Below, piece by piece: positions 27,001-39,136 of a DNA stretch of 64,000 bases. The stretch comes from Leptodontidium sp. MPI-SDFR-AT-0119 (Eukaryota; Ascomycota; Leotiomycetes; Helotiales; Leptodontidiaceae), in the NCBI GenBank assembly GCA_020726505.1, contig JAHLEZ010000008.1, positions 310,001 through 374,000 on the forward strand. Reading direction: 5' to 3'. The notes below the pieces were generated by a model. The model did not search any database and was not told the DNA's origin. It worked only from the letters and a program-made list of their open reading frames with translations. A program made the translations under genes and the position numbers. Numbering within the stretch: position 1 is the stretch's first letter; the number at the start of each line of letters is the position of its first letter.

Positions 27001-29165
27001 CTCAACAGAAGGTTGCATCGAAATGGCTTGGATCATGGGCCTCATAAAATATGCTACGAATCGACAGATTAAAGGAGAGTTGTATTCCGGCTGGGTGGAT
27101 GCCAAGAGTGCAAAGCCCATCGAGGATCATCAGATTAAGCAACGATATGAGAAGGAGATACTTGCTCACTCAGGCATACGCTTGGTTGAACCTGCACTTT
27201 GGGGTGACGGATATGATCCCCACAAAAAGCAGCTTCTCCAAGAAGTGGTTATTCAAGCGGACCTCCAGCCTTTTGATGCATCCAAAGACATGGCCGAAGC
27301 GTTTGTACGTCAACAGGGAGAATTTGCAGAAGTATCACAAATTCCTGGTACACCTTCTGAGTTTAAGATCAGGATAAAGAAGGGCGCCACTCTGATGATA
27401 CCAAAGGCCATCGATTTTGAGACAGACGTAGCTGGCCAACTGCCCACTGGTTGGGACCCGCGAAGGTACGGAATTTCGGATGATATCATATCTCAAGTTG
27501 ACCCTATTACTCTGTACACACTTGTCTGCACCGTCGAGGCTCTACTTTCGTCTGGAATTTCTGATCCCTACGAGATCTACCAATTCATTCATACTTCCAA
27601 GTTGGCGAACTGTATAGGTAGCGGTGTGGGAGGGGTCGCTTCGGCGTCTCGGATGTACAAAGGCAGAACCATGGAAAAGCAAGTCGCTAAGGATGTTTTG
27701 CAAGAGACATTTCTGAACACGGTTGGAGCCTGGGTCAACATGCTGCTCCTGTCATCCAATGGACCGATTCGAACACCAGTGGGGGCTTGCGCAACGGCGT
27801 TGGAGTCCTTGGATAGCGCCCATGATCTCATCACAACTGGGAAAGCAGAGATGTGTTTAGTTGGAGGTGTTGACGACCTGGAGGAACACATGACTTTCGA
27901 GTTTGCGAACATGAAGGCTACAAGCAATAGTGCTCTGGAGAGGGAATCTGGGAGAAGCCCAAGTGAGATGTCCAGACCCACGGCATCTTCGCGTCGCGGT
28001 TTCATGGAATCTCAGGGCTGTGGCAGTAAGTGATGTCGTTCATTGTGCGAATTTTGAGCTAGAAGGTAGCTAATCTCGCTCTAGTCCAAGTTGTCTGCAC
28101 CGCAAGTCTCGCGCTCAAGATGGGACTCCCGATTTATGGGATACTTGCGTTTACTGGTACAAGCAGCGACAAAGTTGGGAGATCAGTACCAGCACCCGGA
28201 AAAGGGGTCATGGTTAATGTGCAAGAATCCAGATCCGCATTCCCATCTCCTCTTCTCAACATCAGTTATCGTCGCCGGCAATTAGTCAGTAGACGAAAGC
28301 AAGTTGAAGAATTCAAGGAGATGGAACTGGCCTTACTTCATGATGAGTTGGAAATTATGAAAGGTAACAGAAGCCCAACCAGCGAGATCCAAGGATATCA
28401 GAAGTACCGTGAGGACCACATTCAGCACGAAGCTGAACGCGAGTACGCGGAGGCACTCAAGACTCTCGGCAACAGCTTTTGGCGCAACCACCCTGAGATC
28501 TCCCCAATCCGAGGCGCTCTTGCAACCTGGGGACTTACCATCGATGATTTGGATGTGTCATCCTTTCATGGCACATCAACCGTCAAAAACGAGAAAAATG
28601 AATGTGATATTATGCAGAGACAGCTCGCTCACCTTGGTCGCAGCAAAGGAAATCAAATTTTAGGGGTATTCCAGAAACACCTCACGGGGCACCCAAAGGG
28701 AGCTGCTGGGGCTTGGATGATGAATGGATGTTTGCAGGTTTGTTTCTATCACTGAATCCTCAACATATATTATACTCACGTCTCCAGATCATGCGTACTG
28801 GGCTCATCCCCGGGAATCGAAATGCGGACAATATTGATCCTTTCCTCGAGCAATTTGACTTGATTGCTTTTCCAAACAAGAGCATCCAGACTGCTGGCGT
28901 CAAAGCCTGCTCGGTGTTTTCCTTCGGCTTTGGTCAGAAAGGCACCCAAGCCATCTGTGTTCATCCAAAGTATCTGCTTGCAGTGCTGAAAGAAGACGAA
29001 TACAGGAGGTATAAAGTCAAGGCGGAAGAGAGGCAGGAGAAGGCAAATGCTCATTTTCACAAGGCAATGACCAGTGGTACGTTGTTTGTTGCAAAGGAGA
29101 GCGCTCCTTTTCAGGAGAAGGAGCTGATTTCTGCTATGATGGATCCGGGATCGAGGCTTCATTGA
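24095..29165 (+). CDS. Fatty acid synthase alpha subunit lacking the C-terminal PPTase domain
   Basis: Alpha chain of fungal type I FAS, 1,594 aa in six exons: 24095-24153, 24220-24246, 24300-24748, 24807-28025, 28085-28737 and 28788-29165. The tiny first exons restore the typical start LELLAHQFAYPVKWIDTQDV. Domains in order: N-terminal MPT-completing segment; acyl carrier domain with attachment Ser181 in GGRST; ketoreductase with a glycine-rich TGAGVGSIGAE motif (about 549-559) and YxxxK (Tyr705, Lys709); ketosynthase with Cys1173 (GACATA), His1413 (FHGTST), Lys1449 and His1454. The protein stops about 40 residues after the ketosynthase (FVAKESAPF...), where housekeeping alpha chains of about 1,860-1,890 aa continue into a phosphopantetheinyl transferase. 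No PPTase-like sequence follows in any frame. The ACP must therefore be activated in trans. Other pathway-dedicated alpha chains (StcJ/HexA type) are similarly short. Expected partner is the adjacent beta chain. Confidence 0.92.
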
Positions 29166-30743
29166 AACAGCAGACCCTGGCGGTTGGGTTGTGAAGTTGT
29201 GAGAATGGACTTATCTTGAATGTAGATATAATTTGCTTTTTGAATTCTAAGCATTTTTCATTCCCAAATAAAATTTGTAGAGCTACATCTGGAAAGTTTA
29301 GCGATGAAACCATGTATTCTAGGGGAGAGGAATCGGCTACTACGGACTCATCTCGAAAGTCCCGATATTACAAGGGACTTGAGCCATTACAGGGCATCTT
29401 TACAGTGAGTTCATATCCTGAGAGGCCTAAAGCCACAGGCTCGAAGCGCTGTAGATAATCCAAAGTTGCCAGGAAAAGCCACTTGCTGGCATGCCTTGTT
29501 ACTATAGCGCCCAGACACTGTGTCTCAAGCTCCCAGGACAGTTTGATGGGGCGATTTAGCGATCGATGCCCTAGAATCATGCCCTGTAGCCAAGTTCAAG
29601 GCACTTGTCCCCGGAAATTGGCTGAGGCCAGGCCTCAGGATTGGAGTTTGCTAAGCCCCGTAGATCTGGCGAGCCAGAGGCCAGAGGCTGTGTGAAGCCC
29701 AGGCATCGAAAACTAGGTATGCACCCGACGAGAGAGCCCAACTCCAGAGCCTATTAGGACCCTGAAATGAAAGGAGGAGATTCCTCACTGGATAATCCAG
29801 GAAGACCTTCCCTTCCTTTTGGCTGGTCATGCAGCAGGGGAGATGGCTGAAACCACAAACACACACCGCCAGCCTACCTCCGCGCTCTTGCAGGATGGGC
29901 GTGCAGCAGCGCCATACAACTAAAATCATCTGTCACAGCTTCACCGAGCACGCCATCGGATCATCCCTTGGGCGTGAATGATGACACGAATGACATTGTC
30001 GTGGCCGATCCTCATAATAGCAGTGAAGGATGCTTCCTTCGCGTGGATGATGCCTTTGTGGCACCCGACGTGTAACCAACCTTAGCGCTCGAAAGGAAAG
30101 TAAAGCCGGCTTACTGTACTATATTTGGCGTACACTCGGCAGCTGGGGCCCCTGCTGCGGGTATCGGGCTTGATCCCTGTCAGTGCAGGGTCCACAACGT
30201 TAATTCAACGTCACCTAGATGCTCCTCGATTATCTAGCTTGTCCTACCTCCGAAGGCTTGCCTCCTCCCCGGGTGCTGTAGGGCCGAGTAGCCTTTGATA
30301 AGATCGCACGAAAACTTACTCCCACACTAGATAGCGCTGAGCAGGAAAGACACGCCCGGTTCCAAGAACTGGGGACTGCATCCCTCAGTGATGGATCATC
30401 AGGAATCAGGATCGGGAGAGCTTGGGAAGTGAGTAGAGCCGACGGAAATAGGAAAACGAAGGAATTTAATTAATAGCTAGCGAGTTATTTTAGAGTGCCC
30501 GTGGACGAGGCTGTGGACACTTGAAACATCACCCTGTCCAAAATAGATGGGGAGAGGTGCTGGTACTGAAGTTGGGTATTTGCTGTCCCCCATGAGAAGC
30601 TTCCATAGAAATCTGATTACGTCTATCTTTACGTCTGTCCTTACGCGTACGTTTCAAGATCACCCACACTATTCCAAATCTCCAAGTAGAGTCCGTTGCA
30701 ACCATCGAATCATTTGGCGTAGGTAACTTCATAAAGTTTTAAG
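29166..30743. promoter_or_regulatory. Intergenic region with P450 promoter and TTACG tandem repeat
   Basis: About 1.6 kb with no supported gene. It holds the FAS alpha 3' end and the P450 promoter. At 30617-30652, 92 bp before the P450 start, lie three 12-nt units in tandem: TTACGTCTATCT, TTACGTCTGTCC and TTACGCGTACGT. Part of this (30626-30640) matches 14 of 15 bases of a site upstream of the NRPS. Likely binding sites for a pathway regulator; this is inference. Confidence 0.5.
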
Positions 30744-32620
30744 ATGTTCGCACTTCTGGAGTTGTCGCAATATTTTGCAGGAATTATTCTACCGGTAATA
30801 TTGGTGATTGCTGTCTCTGTAAGTTTTTTTTCTATGAAGCATTTAGATTTGGTTTACTTGCCATTGCTTCGAGTCGGAAATCGTTGAGCTGACAAGGACT
30901 TCCCAAACAGAGCGTCTGGTATCTCGCGTATCATATCTTCTTCCACCCACTAGCAAAGTATCCCGGGCCATGGATTGCAAAATTGACGAATGGATACGCG
31001 GCGTATCATGCCTGGATTGGGGATGTCCATCTTGATATGCACAAATGCCACCAGAAATATGGTAAGAGTAGCAATGAGATGAGTAGGAACGTTCCTAACT
31101 TTTGGTTCAGGACCATATGTCAGATACGCACCAGATCGCCTCCTGTTCAATACCGCAGGTGGGCTGCAAGGTGAGAGTTTTGATTTGATCCCTGAATCGC
31201 TCATACTGACGTTCAAACAATGTAGATATCTACGGCCACAGAACAAAGGTGCAGAAGTCGAAAGTCTACAACGCGATCGTACACCGAGCCCCAAATACTC
31301 TCACTTTACTCGACAGGAAACAGCATAGTCGAAGAAGACGGGTGATAAGTCAAGCATTCTCCGATTCGCACATTGCCAGTGTTGAACCAGCGATCCTCAA
31401 ACAAATCTGGAAGTTTGTTGATATCATCTCAAATCACACTGGAGGGTCGCCAGAGAAGGAAGGATGGTCACATCCAATCAATATTTCGAAGTGGTGTATG
31501 ATATCTCTCACACTCCTACCCGAGCCTTCTTGACTAATGGTGATTTCAGGCGATTATCTTACCTTCGATATCATGGCTTCCGTGGTCTTCAGTGGAGAGT
31601 ACAATATGCTTGGAAACGCTGACAATCGTTACGTTCTTGATTCGATTGTTGCCTCAAATGTCCGCATGGGAGTATTGCTCCAAGCTCCTGAAATGGCAAG
31701 TTGGAAGATACACAAGAGGCTGTTCCCGGCAGCGATTGCAGCTCGGGACAAGTTCATACCCTTCATTAGCCGGATGGTTGGTGATCGGCTGAAACTTGAA
31801 AAATCCTCTCCCGACAAGATTCACAATGATGTATTTTCTTTTCTGGCCAAAGCCAAAGATCCGGAGACCGGCGAGGGGCTTACCCTGAGCGAGTTGGGTG
31901 CCGAGAGTACGACTTTGATTGTCGCAGGTAAGATGGCAGAGTTCTTGTAATGTTTGAAACCTCAAATCAGTGCTAATCTCATTGTGTGCAGGCTCGGATA
32001 CAACATCGACAACCATAGCAGGCACCTTTTATTACTTCACTCGGTATCCCTCATTTTATAAGCAAGCTCGCGATGAGGTTCGCGCGGCCTTTGGCAGTGC
32101 TGAAGAGATAAGGCTCGGTCCCCAGCTCAATCAATGTGTCTTCCTGCGAGCCTGCATCAACGAAACTCTTCGCATATCACCTTCTGTTGGCAGTGCACTT
32201 TGGAGAGAGGTACAGGCAGGAGGAGAAACGATTGATGGCCACTTCTTTCCGCCTGGTGTCGATGTTGGAGTGGGAATCTACAGCATCCATCACAATGACT
32301 TGTACCATTCCAATCCCCTGGTGTATAGCCCAGGAAGATGGCTGCAATCAACTACGCAGTGTGAGGAGAACTCGAAAGGATCTGCACAGGATGCTTTCTG
32401 TCCTTTCTCGAAGGGGCCAAGGAGCTGTGTTGGCAAAGGCGTGGCGATGGTTGAGTTGATGCTGACTTTTGCTTGTGTCCTCTGGGCTCTGGACTTGAAG
32501 TCATCTGCTGGTGAAACAGATGGAACCTCAGTTCCAGAGTTTCGGTTGCGGGATCATGTTACTAGTGCGAAAGATGGACCGCTCGTACAATTCCGAAGTA
32601 GAGTTACGAGCGACCCCTGA
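30744..32620 (+). CDS. Cytochrome P450 monooxygenase
   Basis: Predicted ER-anchored P450 of 520 aa in six exons: 30744-30818, 30911-31061, 31111-31170, 31226-31495, 31550-31927 and 31992-32620. An N-terminal membrane anchor spans about residues 10-35, followed by a proline/glycine hinge (HPLAKYPGP). The I-helix motif is AGSDTTSTT (about 311-319), the K-helix ExxR is NETLR, and the haem loop [10 protein letters not shown] carries the Cys457 ligand. The exon 4/5 splice gives [11 protein letters not shown], typical of fungal CYP families. Length and motifs indicate a functional enzyme needing a reductase encoded elsewhere. In this setting the plausible role is oxidation of the fatty acyl or amino-fatty-acid side chain (for example the 8-oxo function of 2-amino-8-oxo-decanoate). 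Action on the finished peptide is equally possible. It shares a promoter element with the NRPS. Confidence 0.92.
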
Positions 32621-34073
32621 CGCTCCGGGTGGAAACTAGAAGGTGCAGCAGGATGGGAAACTTTGTATGCCATTTTCTTTCTTTTTTCTTTTCGGGTCTC
32701 GCAATAAATGTTACCGTAGAATTTCACTACTTGTAGATTTGAGAAACTAAACACTGAAGCATCAAATTCAAATTTGCGATGCTAAATTACAGATTTCGGA
32801 ATATTTCGACTTGCTCAGAAATCCGAGTGAAGTCAGAATAACGTGTCTCGACGGCGGTGGCGCAGACTTCCCGCGGGCAGCGACATCTTGACAACTGTCA
32901 TCACGGTATAACACAGCCTATGACATGCTCTGCCCCTCAAGTGATTCCTTCCGTACTGCCCTGTGTCTGTGATTTGCCAAACCAGATAGTGGCTTGGCTT
33001 TCAGGAATGGGATTCGCGTTTGTGCCTCCTGGAACAACAGCAGTCAGCCTACCTGCACGGGAACGGAGTCCTTGGACAGGCTGAGAATCTTAGGTTAGGT
33101 TTCTCTGACCTACCTTGATGACTGCATGTAGTCTCAGCTTTTAATTCGCATCGATTGGAGTGGATAGCATTTGCTACCCCAGCGAACTGCTTGGTTGTAT
33201 TTACGAGGCGACCCAGTAAGGCTGAGCAGGGATTAAGATCGTCTACAGGGATGCTCATGCAGGCTTCGAGAAACAATGTCATTACACGATTCGACTTTTC
33301 GGTTTGTGGAACCTGACACAACGAAACTTTTGGGATGTTGTGGGCTGATTTTCTCGGGCTTGGAAATAAACTGCATTGCCCTGCCTATCATTGTTCCGTG
33401 TTGTCTATGCTCCAAGAGCTCATTCTGAGGTATCGTCTTGGTGGGTCCTCCCATCCGTTAATCCGAAATGGTGGAGATCCGGAACGAGATACTCAATAAT
33501 AATATTCATGGGAATGAGATGCCAGTCGTAGCTAAGCGAACAAGGGCTTCAGAACGAGGCTTAGCGATCTTAGGCTCCGATGCTCTGTTAGGGTTCCCTC
33601 TTGTTATTATGGCTTATTCTAGGTGGTACAGTAAATGATGCTTCTGAGTGGCAGATGAACAGATTGTGCCTCAGTCCATTCCTGATCCAGATGTCCGATT
33701 CGTTCGCCCAGCCTTGTCCCGGACTATACCGAAGCTGAGTGGTCACTTGCTGTGACCTGTTCAACCTCGCCACGTCCATCTGTGGACCTGCATATAGCAT
33801 TAAACTATTGGAATAGGTTTCATTCTGCTTTTAGGATTCATTCCTTTGCTCTCTTTTGGATCAAATGGGATACTTCTGTTTATTTTAAGACTACTCGAGC
33901 TAAGCTACTACAGTTTCCCTGTCGTTTGTCTCGGTGAGCTTTATTTGCCAGATAAAGTGCGAGGAAGCCTTGGTACTTCCTTTCAGTTATTATCGCTGAC
34001 ATCCTCTTCCATTCTAACATCTCTTTCCTTCATACTCTATCTCACTTGTCTGTATTCAGCAGAAGCCTTCACC
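32621..34073. other. Intergenic region before the MFS transporter gene
   Basis: About 1.45 kb with several short frames on both strands, none with recognisable domains. It contains the P450 3' end and the transporter promoter. I found no copy of the TTACGTCT element here. Confidence 0.4.
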
Positions 34074-36159
34074 ATGCCGTCCTCATACGCATCATCTAGA
34101 ACGATTCCCAGTGCGGCTCTAAGCGAGAGGGGAAGCTCAAGTATTCCCCGAGGGCTTATACCTACGAAACATCGGGGCCCAATATTTTCAACCTCTGATA
34201 TGTCTGTTCATACACTGACATTAAGTGATACTGATAGTGGTGACGAGAAGAGTCCCAATCAGATTCAGAGTCAAATTAAGGTGGATGAAAATATCTCCTA
34301 CCCTACTGGTTGGAAGTTGGTATCGATAACTATCGCTCTTTGCTGTGCTGTGTTTGTTGTTACCTTGGTATGCTCCATGTCTCCTGCTGAGTATCTCAAG
34401 CTGTTATTGACTTGTCTAGGACCAAACGATTATTGCTACTGCAATTCCACGGATAACAGATGAATTCAATTCTCTTCAAGATGTCGGTTGGTACGGAAGC
34501 TCGTAAGTCAGAAGCATGAACGTGGCTTTGTGCAGAGGCTAACACCGCGATTTATAGATATCTTCTCGCAAATGCATCGTTCCAGCTTCCCTTCGGAAAG
34601 CTGTATACCATTTTCCCCATCAAGTGGACTTTCGTCGTTGCAGTCCTAATTTTTGAAATCGGGTCATTGATATGCGGAGCGGCGCCATCCTCAATCATTA
34701 TGATTATTGGCCGTGTCATTGCCGGTTTCGGATCTTCGGGAATATTTTCGGGAGCTCTGATTATCGGTGCATATACAATGCCTCTCAAGTTCCGGCCCCT
34801 CTACACTGGGTTGATAGGCGCAATCTCCAGCATTGCAGCGATTTGTGGTCCACTCATTGGAGGGGCTTTTACTGATCACGTGAGCGTAAGTAACCAGTGC
34901 ACCCAAACCTGTCTTCTTGGAACATATCACTGACTCGAGTCTTGTTAGTGGAGATGGTGCTTCTATATCAACTTGCCGCTTGGAGCTGTGACTATCGGAA
35001 TTATTGTTTTCATGGTCTCGGATTTCAAGCATAAAAATGCCGAGGACCTGACGATTATGCAGAGACTCGCCAAGTTCGACATCTATGGAACTCTGGCCTT
35101 CGTCCCATGCGTCGTCTCCTTGCTTCTCGCACTTCAGTGGGGTGGAACAAAGTTTGCTTGGAATAGTGCCACGATAATCGCACTTTTTGCAACCTCCTTT
35201 ATCCTCCTGATCGCGTTTGTCGGAATCCAAATTTGGAAGAAGGACAATGCAACGCTTCCACCAAGGGTTCTGAAGCAGAGAAGTGTAGCGGCTGCTACTT
35301 GGTTTGCCTTTAGTATCGGGGCTGCATTCATTGTTCTCATCTTTTATGTGAGTCACTCATCCTCCAGGAAACGAAGACGTGACTTACTGACTTCTTCCAG
35401 CTCCCTCTCTGGTTCCAGTGAGTTCCACCCTGCCTCTGTTTATTTCCCTTTCTCTGACATTTATTCCCAAATAGAGCTATCAAAAGTGCTTCTGCTGTTA
35501 AGTCTGGGATTATGAACCTTCCGAGTAAGTTTATCTCTTCTACTACCCTTCCTCTGTGCTGACTCGGATTCTTAAAAGTGGTCCTCGGCGTCGTTGTGAT
35601 GTCAATAGTTAGCGGCGGACTCATCACCACCCTCGGATACTACACACCTTTCATGATCCTCTCCTCCATCGTTACTGCGGTCGGTTCTGGTCTCCTCACG
35701 ACCCTCGAAGTCAATTCTGATTCTCCCAAATGGATCGGCTTCCAAGCTCTCGTCGGAATGGGCATCGGACTCGGGATGCAGCAACCGATGATGGCAGTAC
35801 AAACAGTGCTTGACCTCACAGACGTCCCCACAGGAACGGCCACCGTCATATTTGCGCAGACTTTGGGAGGCGCTATTACTTTACTAGTCGCCCAGAACGT
35901 CTTCACAAACCAACTCCTTTCGAATCTGCGGGCCCACGTCCCGACGGTGAATCCGGCTCTCGTTCTAAGTGTCGGAGCTACGGCACTTAAGAAGGTGGTT
36001 TCACAAGCAGATTTTCCAGCTGTGTTAGAGGCGTACAGTGATGCTATTACATTTACTTTGTTTGTCCCTATGGCGCTTGCTGCTGCGTCGTTATTTGGGG
36101 CTGCAGCCATGGAATGGAAGAGTGTGAGAGGGAAGAAGATGGACTTGCTTGCGGTTTAA
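34074..36159 (+). CDS. MFS efflux transporter, 14-TM drug:H+ antiporter type (TOXA-like)
   Basis: Predicted plasma- or vacuolar-membrane exporter of 583 aa in seven exons: 34074-34367, 34420-34502, 34558-34885, 34949-35347, 35401-35417, 35475-35524 and 35579-36159. Exon 5 is only 17 nt. A hydrophilic Ser-rich N-terminus of about 80 residues precedes the first helix. Motifs include LDQTIIATAIPRI at the end of helix 1, GWYGSSYLL in helix 2, GRVIAGFGSSGIFSGALII and SWRWCFYINLPLGA, all typical of the 14-spanner family that includes TOXA of the HC-toxin cluster. The likely role is export of, and self-protection from, the cluster product. All junctions keep frame and the C-terminus looks complete. 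Confidence 0.92.
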
Positions 36160-36992
36160 ATTCATGCTAGTACAGTACATGAGCAGGTGTTGGTGGCAAT
36201 GCGGTGTTTTCAAACTGTTGAAGAGGACCGCCGTGTAAATACGGGGGGTACAGGTTCGGCGGCGTTCTGGGGGTTGGGGCATTTCACTTGCTAATTCCTA
36301 ATTTCACAAAATTCAAAGTCTACAAAAGTACGTGAAGAAATTTTATTCAGAGAGTTCTGGGAGTTTTGCTACTCGATCCCGAGAGTATACTTAGAATTAT
36401 GTAGCTCGTCAGTAACGACGGTCTGAGCCTTCGACGGCACTCGCCTGCTTCTTGCCGAATTACCAGAGACCAAAGCCTCATTTACATAGAACAAAAGCTG
36501 CAGAAGTCTGAGTCGAACAGTTTGTGATTGATCTCTACTATCCTATCTTGAAGCAATAGTAAAGAAATCCCAAAGTCATGTGCAGATCATGTACACAAAG
36601 GCGTTCGTTGTGATGAGAGTACTGGTTTTAAGCTACCTATGGCTACCTATTGGTCGTTCACGACATGGGCTTTGTGGGCGTACTCGTCTAATTATAGGTA
36701 TGCATGTGCTAATCCTCGTGCGACTTGTTCGCCTAAATTTCAGGAAAGGACAGCGCACGAACTTCGATAGTAGCAGCGACCTGCACAGCTCAGAGCTGAA
36801 GATAGTCAGACGCATCTAAATTTAGGTGATAAGCGCTAAAGAATAATTTGCGGAGCATTGCAGAGAGGCTATGTTCGATCATTATCTACCGCCTGAGCAG
36901 CAGACGGTCATTTCGTTCCTCGACAGACTCCACGAGAATCTTTTCCAATCTCTCTGTTTACTCAATTCACAACTAACCTTCGCACCAACGAA
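36160..36992. other. Intergenic region upstream of the aminotransferase gene
   Basis: About 830 bp with no supported coding sequence; open frames at 36580-36819 on both strands overlap and show no homology. It must hold the transporter 3' end and the aminotransferase promoter. No distinctive motif seen. Confidence 0.4.
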
Positions 36993-38283
36993 ATGTCGTT
37001 CCCACCTCCACCTGTGACGACTCTCAGTGAGTTGCATCGTTGACCCCTCCGTAGTTTTCTAACATCTCGCAGATTGGGAAAATCTTGGCTTTGTGTCCCA
37101 GCAATGTGAGAAAGATCCAGAACTCGCCGCTTCTGACCCATACTGATACGTTCTCCAATCACAGTCAATGGCCATATTGAATGTCGATACAATGTTACTG
37201 ATGGATCTTGGTCGGAACCAGAACTTGTTCTCGACCCTTTCTTGCGCATTCACGGCCTCTCACCAGCCCTCAATTATGGCCAGCAAGCATACGAAGGACT
37301 TAAAGGTTAGATTTACAGTAGCATGCCTCTTTTTTCATTGCTTCTGACACGATGCAGCGTTTCGAGACCCCAACGGACAAATCTATATCTTTCGACCGGA
37401 ATTACACGCTGAGCGATTGAACCACTCAGCGATGTATGTGTCCATACCCTCGATTCCGAAAACACTTTTCAGCAAGGCCGTCCATCTTGCCGTCTCTCAC
37501 AACGCAGAATATGTACCTCCCCACGACTCCAATGCTTCTTTATACATTCGTCCTCTTGTCTTTGGCTCAGCCGCAAACCTCCCTCTTTCGCCCCCTCCCG
37601 AGTATCTGTTCTGCGTATACGTGCAGCCTTTGAATGCGTATCATGGGACAAATGCAGCAGATGCTTTGATAATGGATGATTTCGATCGTGCTGCTCCAGA
37701 AGGCACTGGTAGCGCGAAAGTAGGTGGGAATTATGCGCCAGTCATAAGATGGAGTGAGAAGGCAAAGAAGGAGGGCTACGGAATCACCTTGCATCTGGAT
37801 AGCAAGACAAGATCCAAGATTGACGAGTTCAGTACAAGTGGGTTTATTGGGGTGCTACAGGGTGAGAACGAAGTGCCGTGGAAACTAGTGGTCCCAGACA
37901 GCAAGAGTGCTATTAAAAGCATTACGAGTGACAGTTGCTTGGAGCTAGCAAAGAAGTTTGGTTGGCAGGTTGAAATTAGGCAGGTTGGGCATATCATTCA
38001 CCGTACCCAGTATGATGGTCGACTAATCTCGGTCTAGATTGAGTACACGGAGTTGCCAAAGTTCAGCGAAGTGATTGCAGTAGGTACAGCAGCAGCCCTC
38101 GTTCCAATAAGATCTATTACACGAGAAAGCGTAAAAGAGAAAACGTCATACCAGGAAGAAAATTCTGGAGTTGGGCCCTGTTGCAAGATTCTGCTTCAGA
38201 AGCTGCAAGGAATTCAGCGTGGGCTGGCCGAGGACACTTTCCATTGGCGAGAGCATGTTATTGCTCCAGAGATGTATGGATAG
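36993..38283 (+). CDS. Branched-chain-type amino acid aminotransferase (TOXF-like)
   Basis: Fold-type IV PLP enzyme, 359 aa in five exons: 36993-37026, 37073-37105, 37165-37305, 37358-37983 and 38038-38283. Landmarks are [41 protein letters not shown] carrying the PLP-binding Lys190, [12 protein letters not shown], and the C-terminal [14 protein letters not shown]. The last intron (37984-38037, 54 nt) matters: without it the frame would stop at 38037 and the protein would lose its essential C-terminal loop. Spliced, [13 protein letters not shown] matches the family. BCATs transfer an amino group from glutamate to 2-oxo acids. Next to dedicated FAS genes the inferred role, by analogy with TOXF, is amination of the 2-oxo fatty acid to the long-chain amino acid loaded by the NRPS. 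A housekeeping BCAT paralogue is the less likely alternative. Confidence 0.93.
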
Positions 38284-39136
38284 AAGTAGACAGCCAGGAA
38301 TGAAGCCGGTAGGGAAGACCCAGGAGAATAGAATTTACGGAGCATTCTGAACTTTTGAAGTCTGGACTGTACGATCGCGAGAGTCGTTCAAATCAGCATC
38401 ATGCTCCTGCCGAGGTCTGGGCACGGCTGTGATTGATGTTCCTGACTCAATCAGAACTTGTGCGCCCCCAAGGCGACAGGGTTCTAATCAATAAAATCCT
38501 TCACTCTATTTTAATCCCAGCGAGACCAGGTACGGTCTTGACAATGACCCGACTTGCTGTTGTCCCTTTGGTTAGACCAGGTTTCTGCGAAGCGAGATCT
38601 GCGGTGTCTCGGACGTACAGTACTAGACTAACCAAAGGCAGTTTAGCCCATGACAACTTTATTTTAAGGTCATAGTCACATCTCTCTCGTGATTTTTTCG
38701 CAGTTCGCTTCATCCTTCAACCCTACCCGCTCTTCCAAGGTATGCTAAAATATGCATGGGCGCGGGGAATCCTTGATTGCCTAACTCAGCTGCGATGAGA
38801 TAAGCCTCCCCCGGCGTGGCACTCCATTTCAGCTCTCAAGATAGTATCTATCGTCTGAAGTCCAAAATGAGAGCCCTGCACTGCCCAGCTTAACGCGGCA
38901 CGATGGACCGCAGCTGCAGCCTAATGGATCTTTTTGAGCTGCCCCTCTACCCCTGTAGAGCCGCACTCGTCACAGAGGGTACCAAGTCATCTACCCAGCT
39001 CAGCATTCTTCCTCCACCTTCTCTAATATTCCCATAGTCAAGATTCTTTACGTCTCTCCAACGAATAAACCACACTCCCTTCTAATTCCTCCACAGAAGC
39101 CCCAATCCTCCGAATATCGTCAAGAACGAGCTAATC
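38284..39136. promoter_or_regulatory. NRPS promoter region with TTACGTCT element and an inverted repeat
   Basis: No supported gene in 850 bp. The site TCTTTACGTCTCTCC at 39045-39059, about 80 bp before the NRPS start, matches 14/15 with the element upstream of the P450. An 11-bp perfect inverted repeat (CCTTTGGTTAG at 38565-38575, CTAACCAAAGG at 38628-38638) encloses 52 nt; the short direct repeat agaccagg occurs at about 38523 and 38573. Confidence 0.55.

Noticed and set aside
30921..30930. ATCTCGCGTA, a perfect match to the HC-toxin tox-box consensus ATCTCNCGNA
   Set aside because: It lies inside P450 exon 2 and encodes part of WYLAYH. I found no copies in the cluster promoters, so a regulatory role is not supported.
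36580..36819. Overlapping frames on both strands before the aminotransferase
   Set aside because: No domain or conserved motif, and no sign of splicing to neighbours.
37984..38037. Apparent premature stop in the aminotransferase at 38035-38037
   Set aside because: A 54-nt GT-AG intron removes it and joins EIRQ to IEYTELPKF, restoring the family-typical C-terminus up to 38283.
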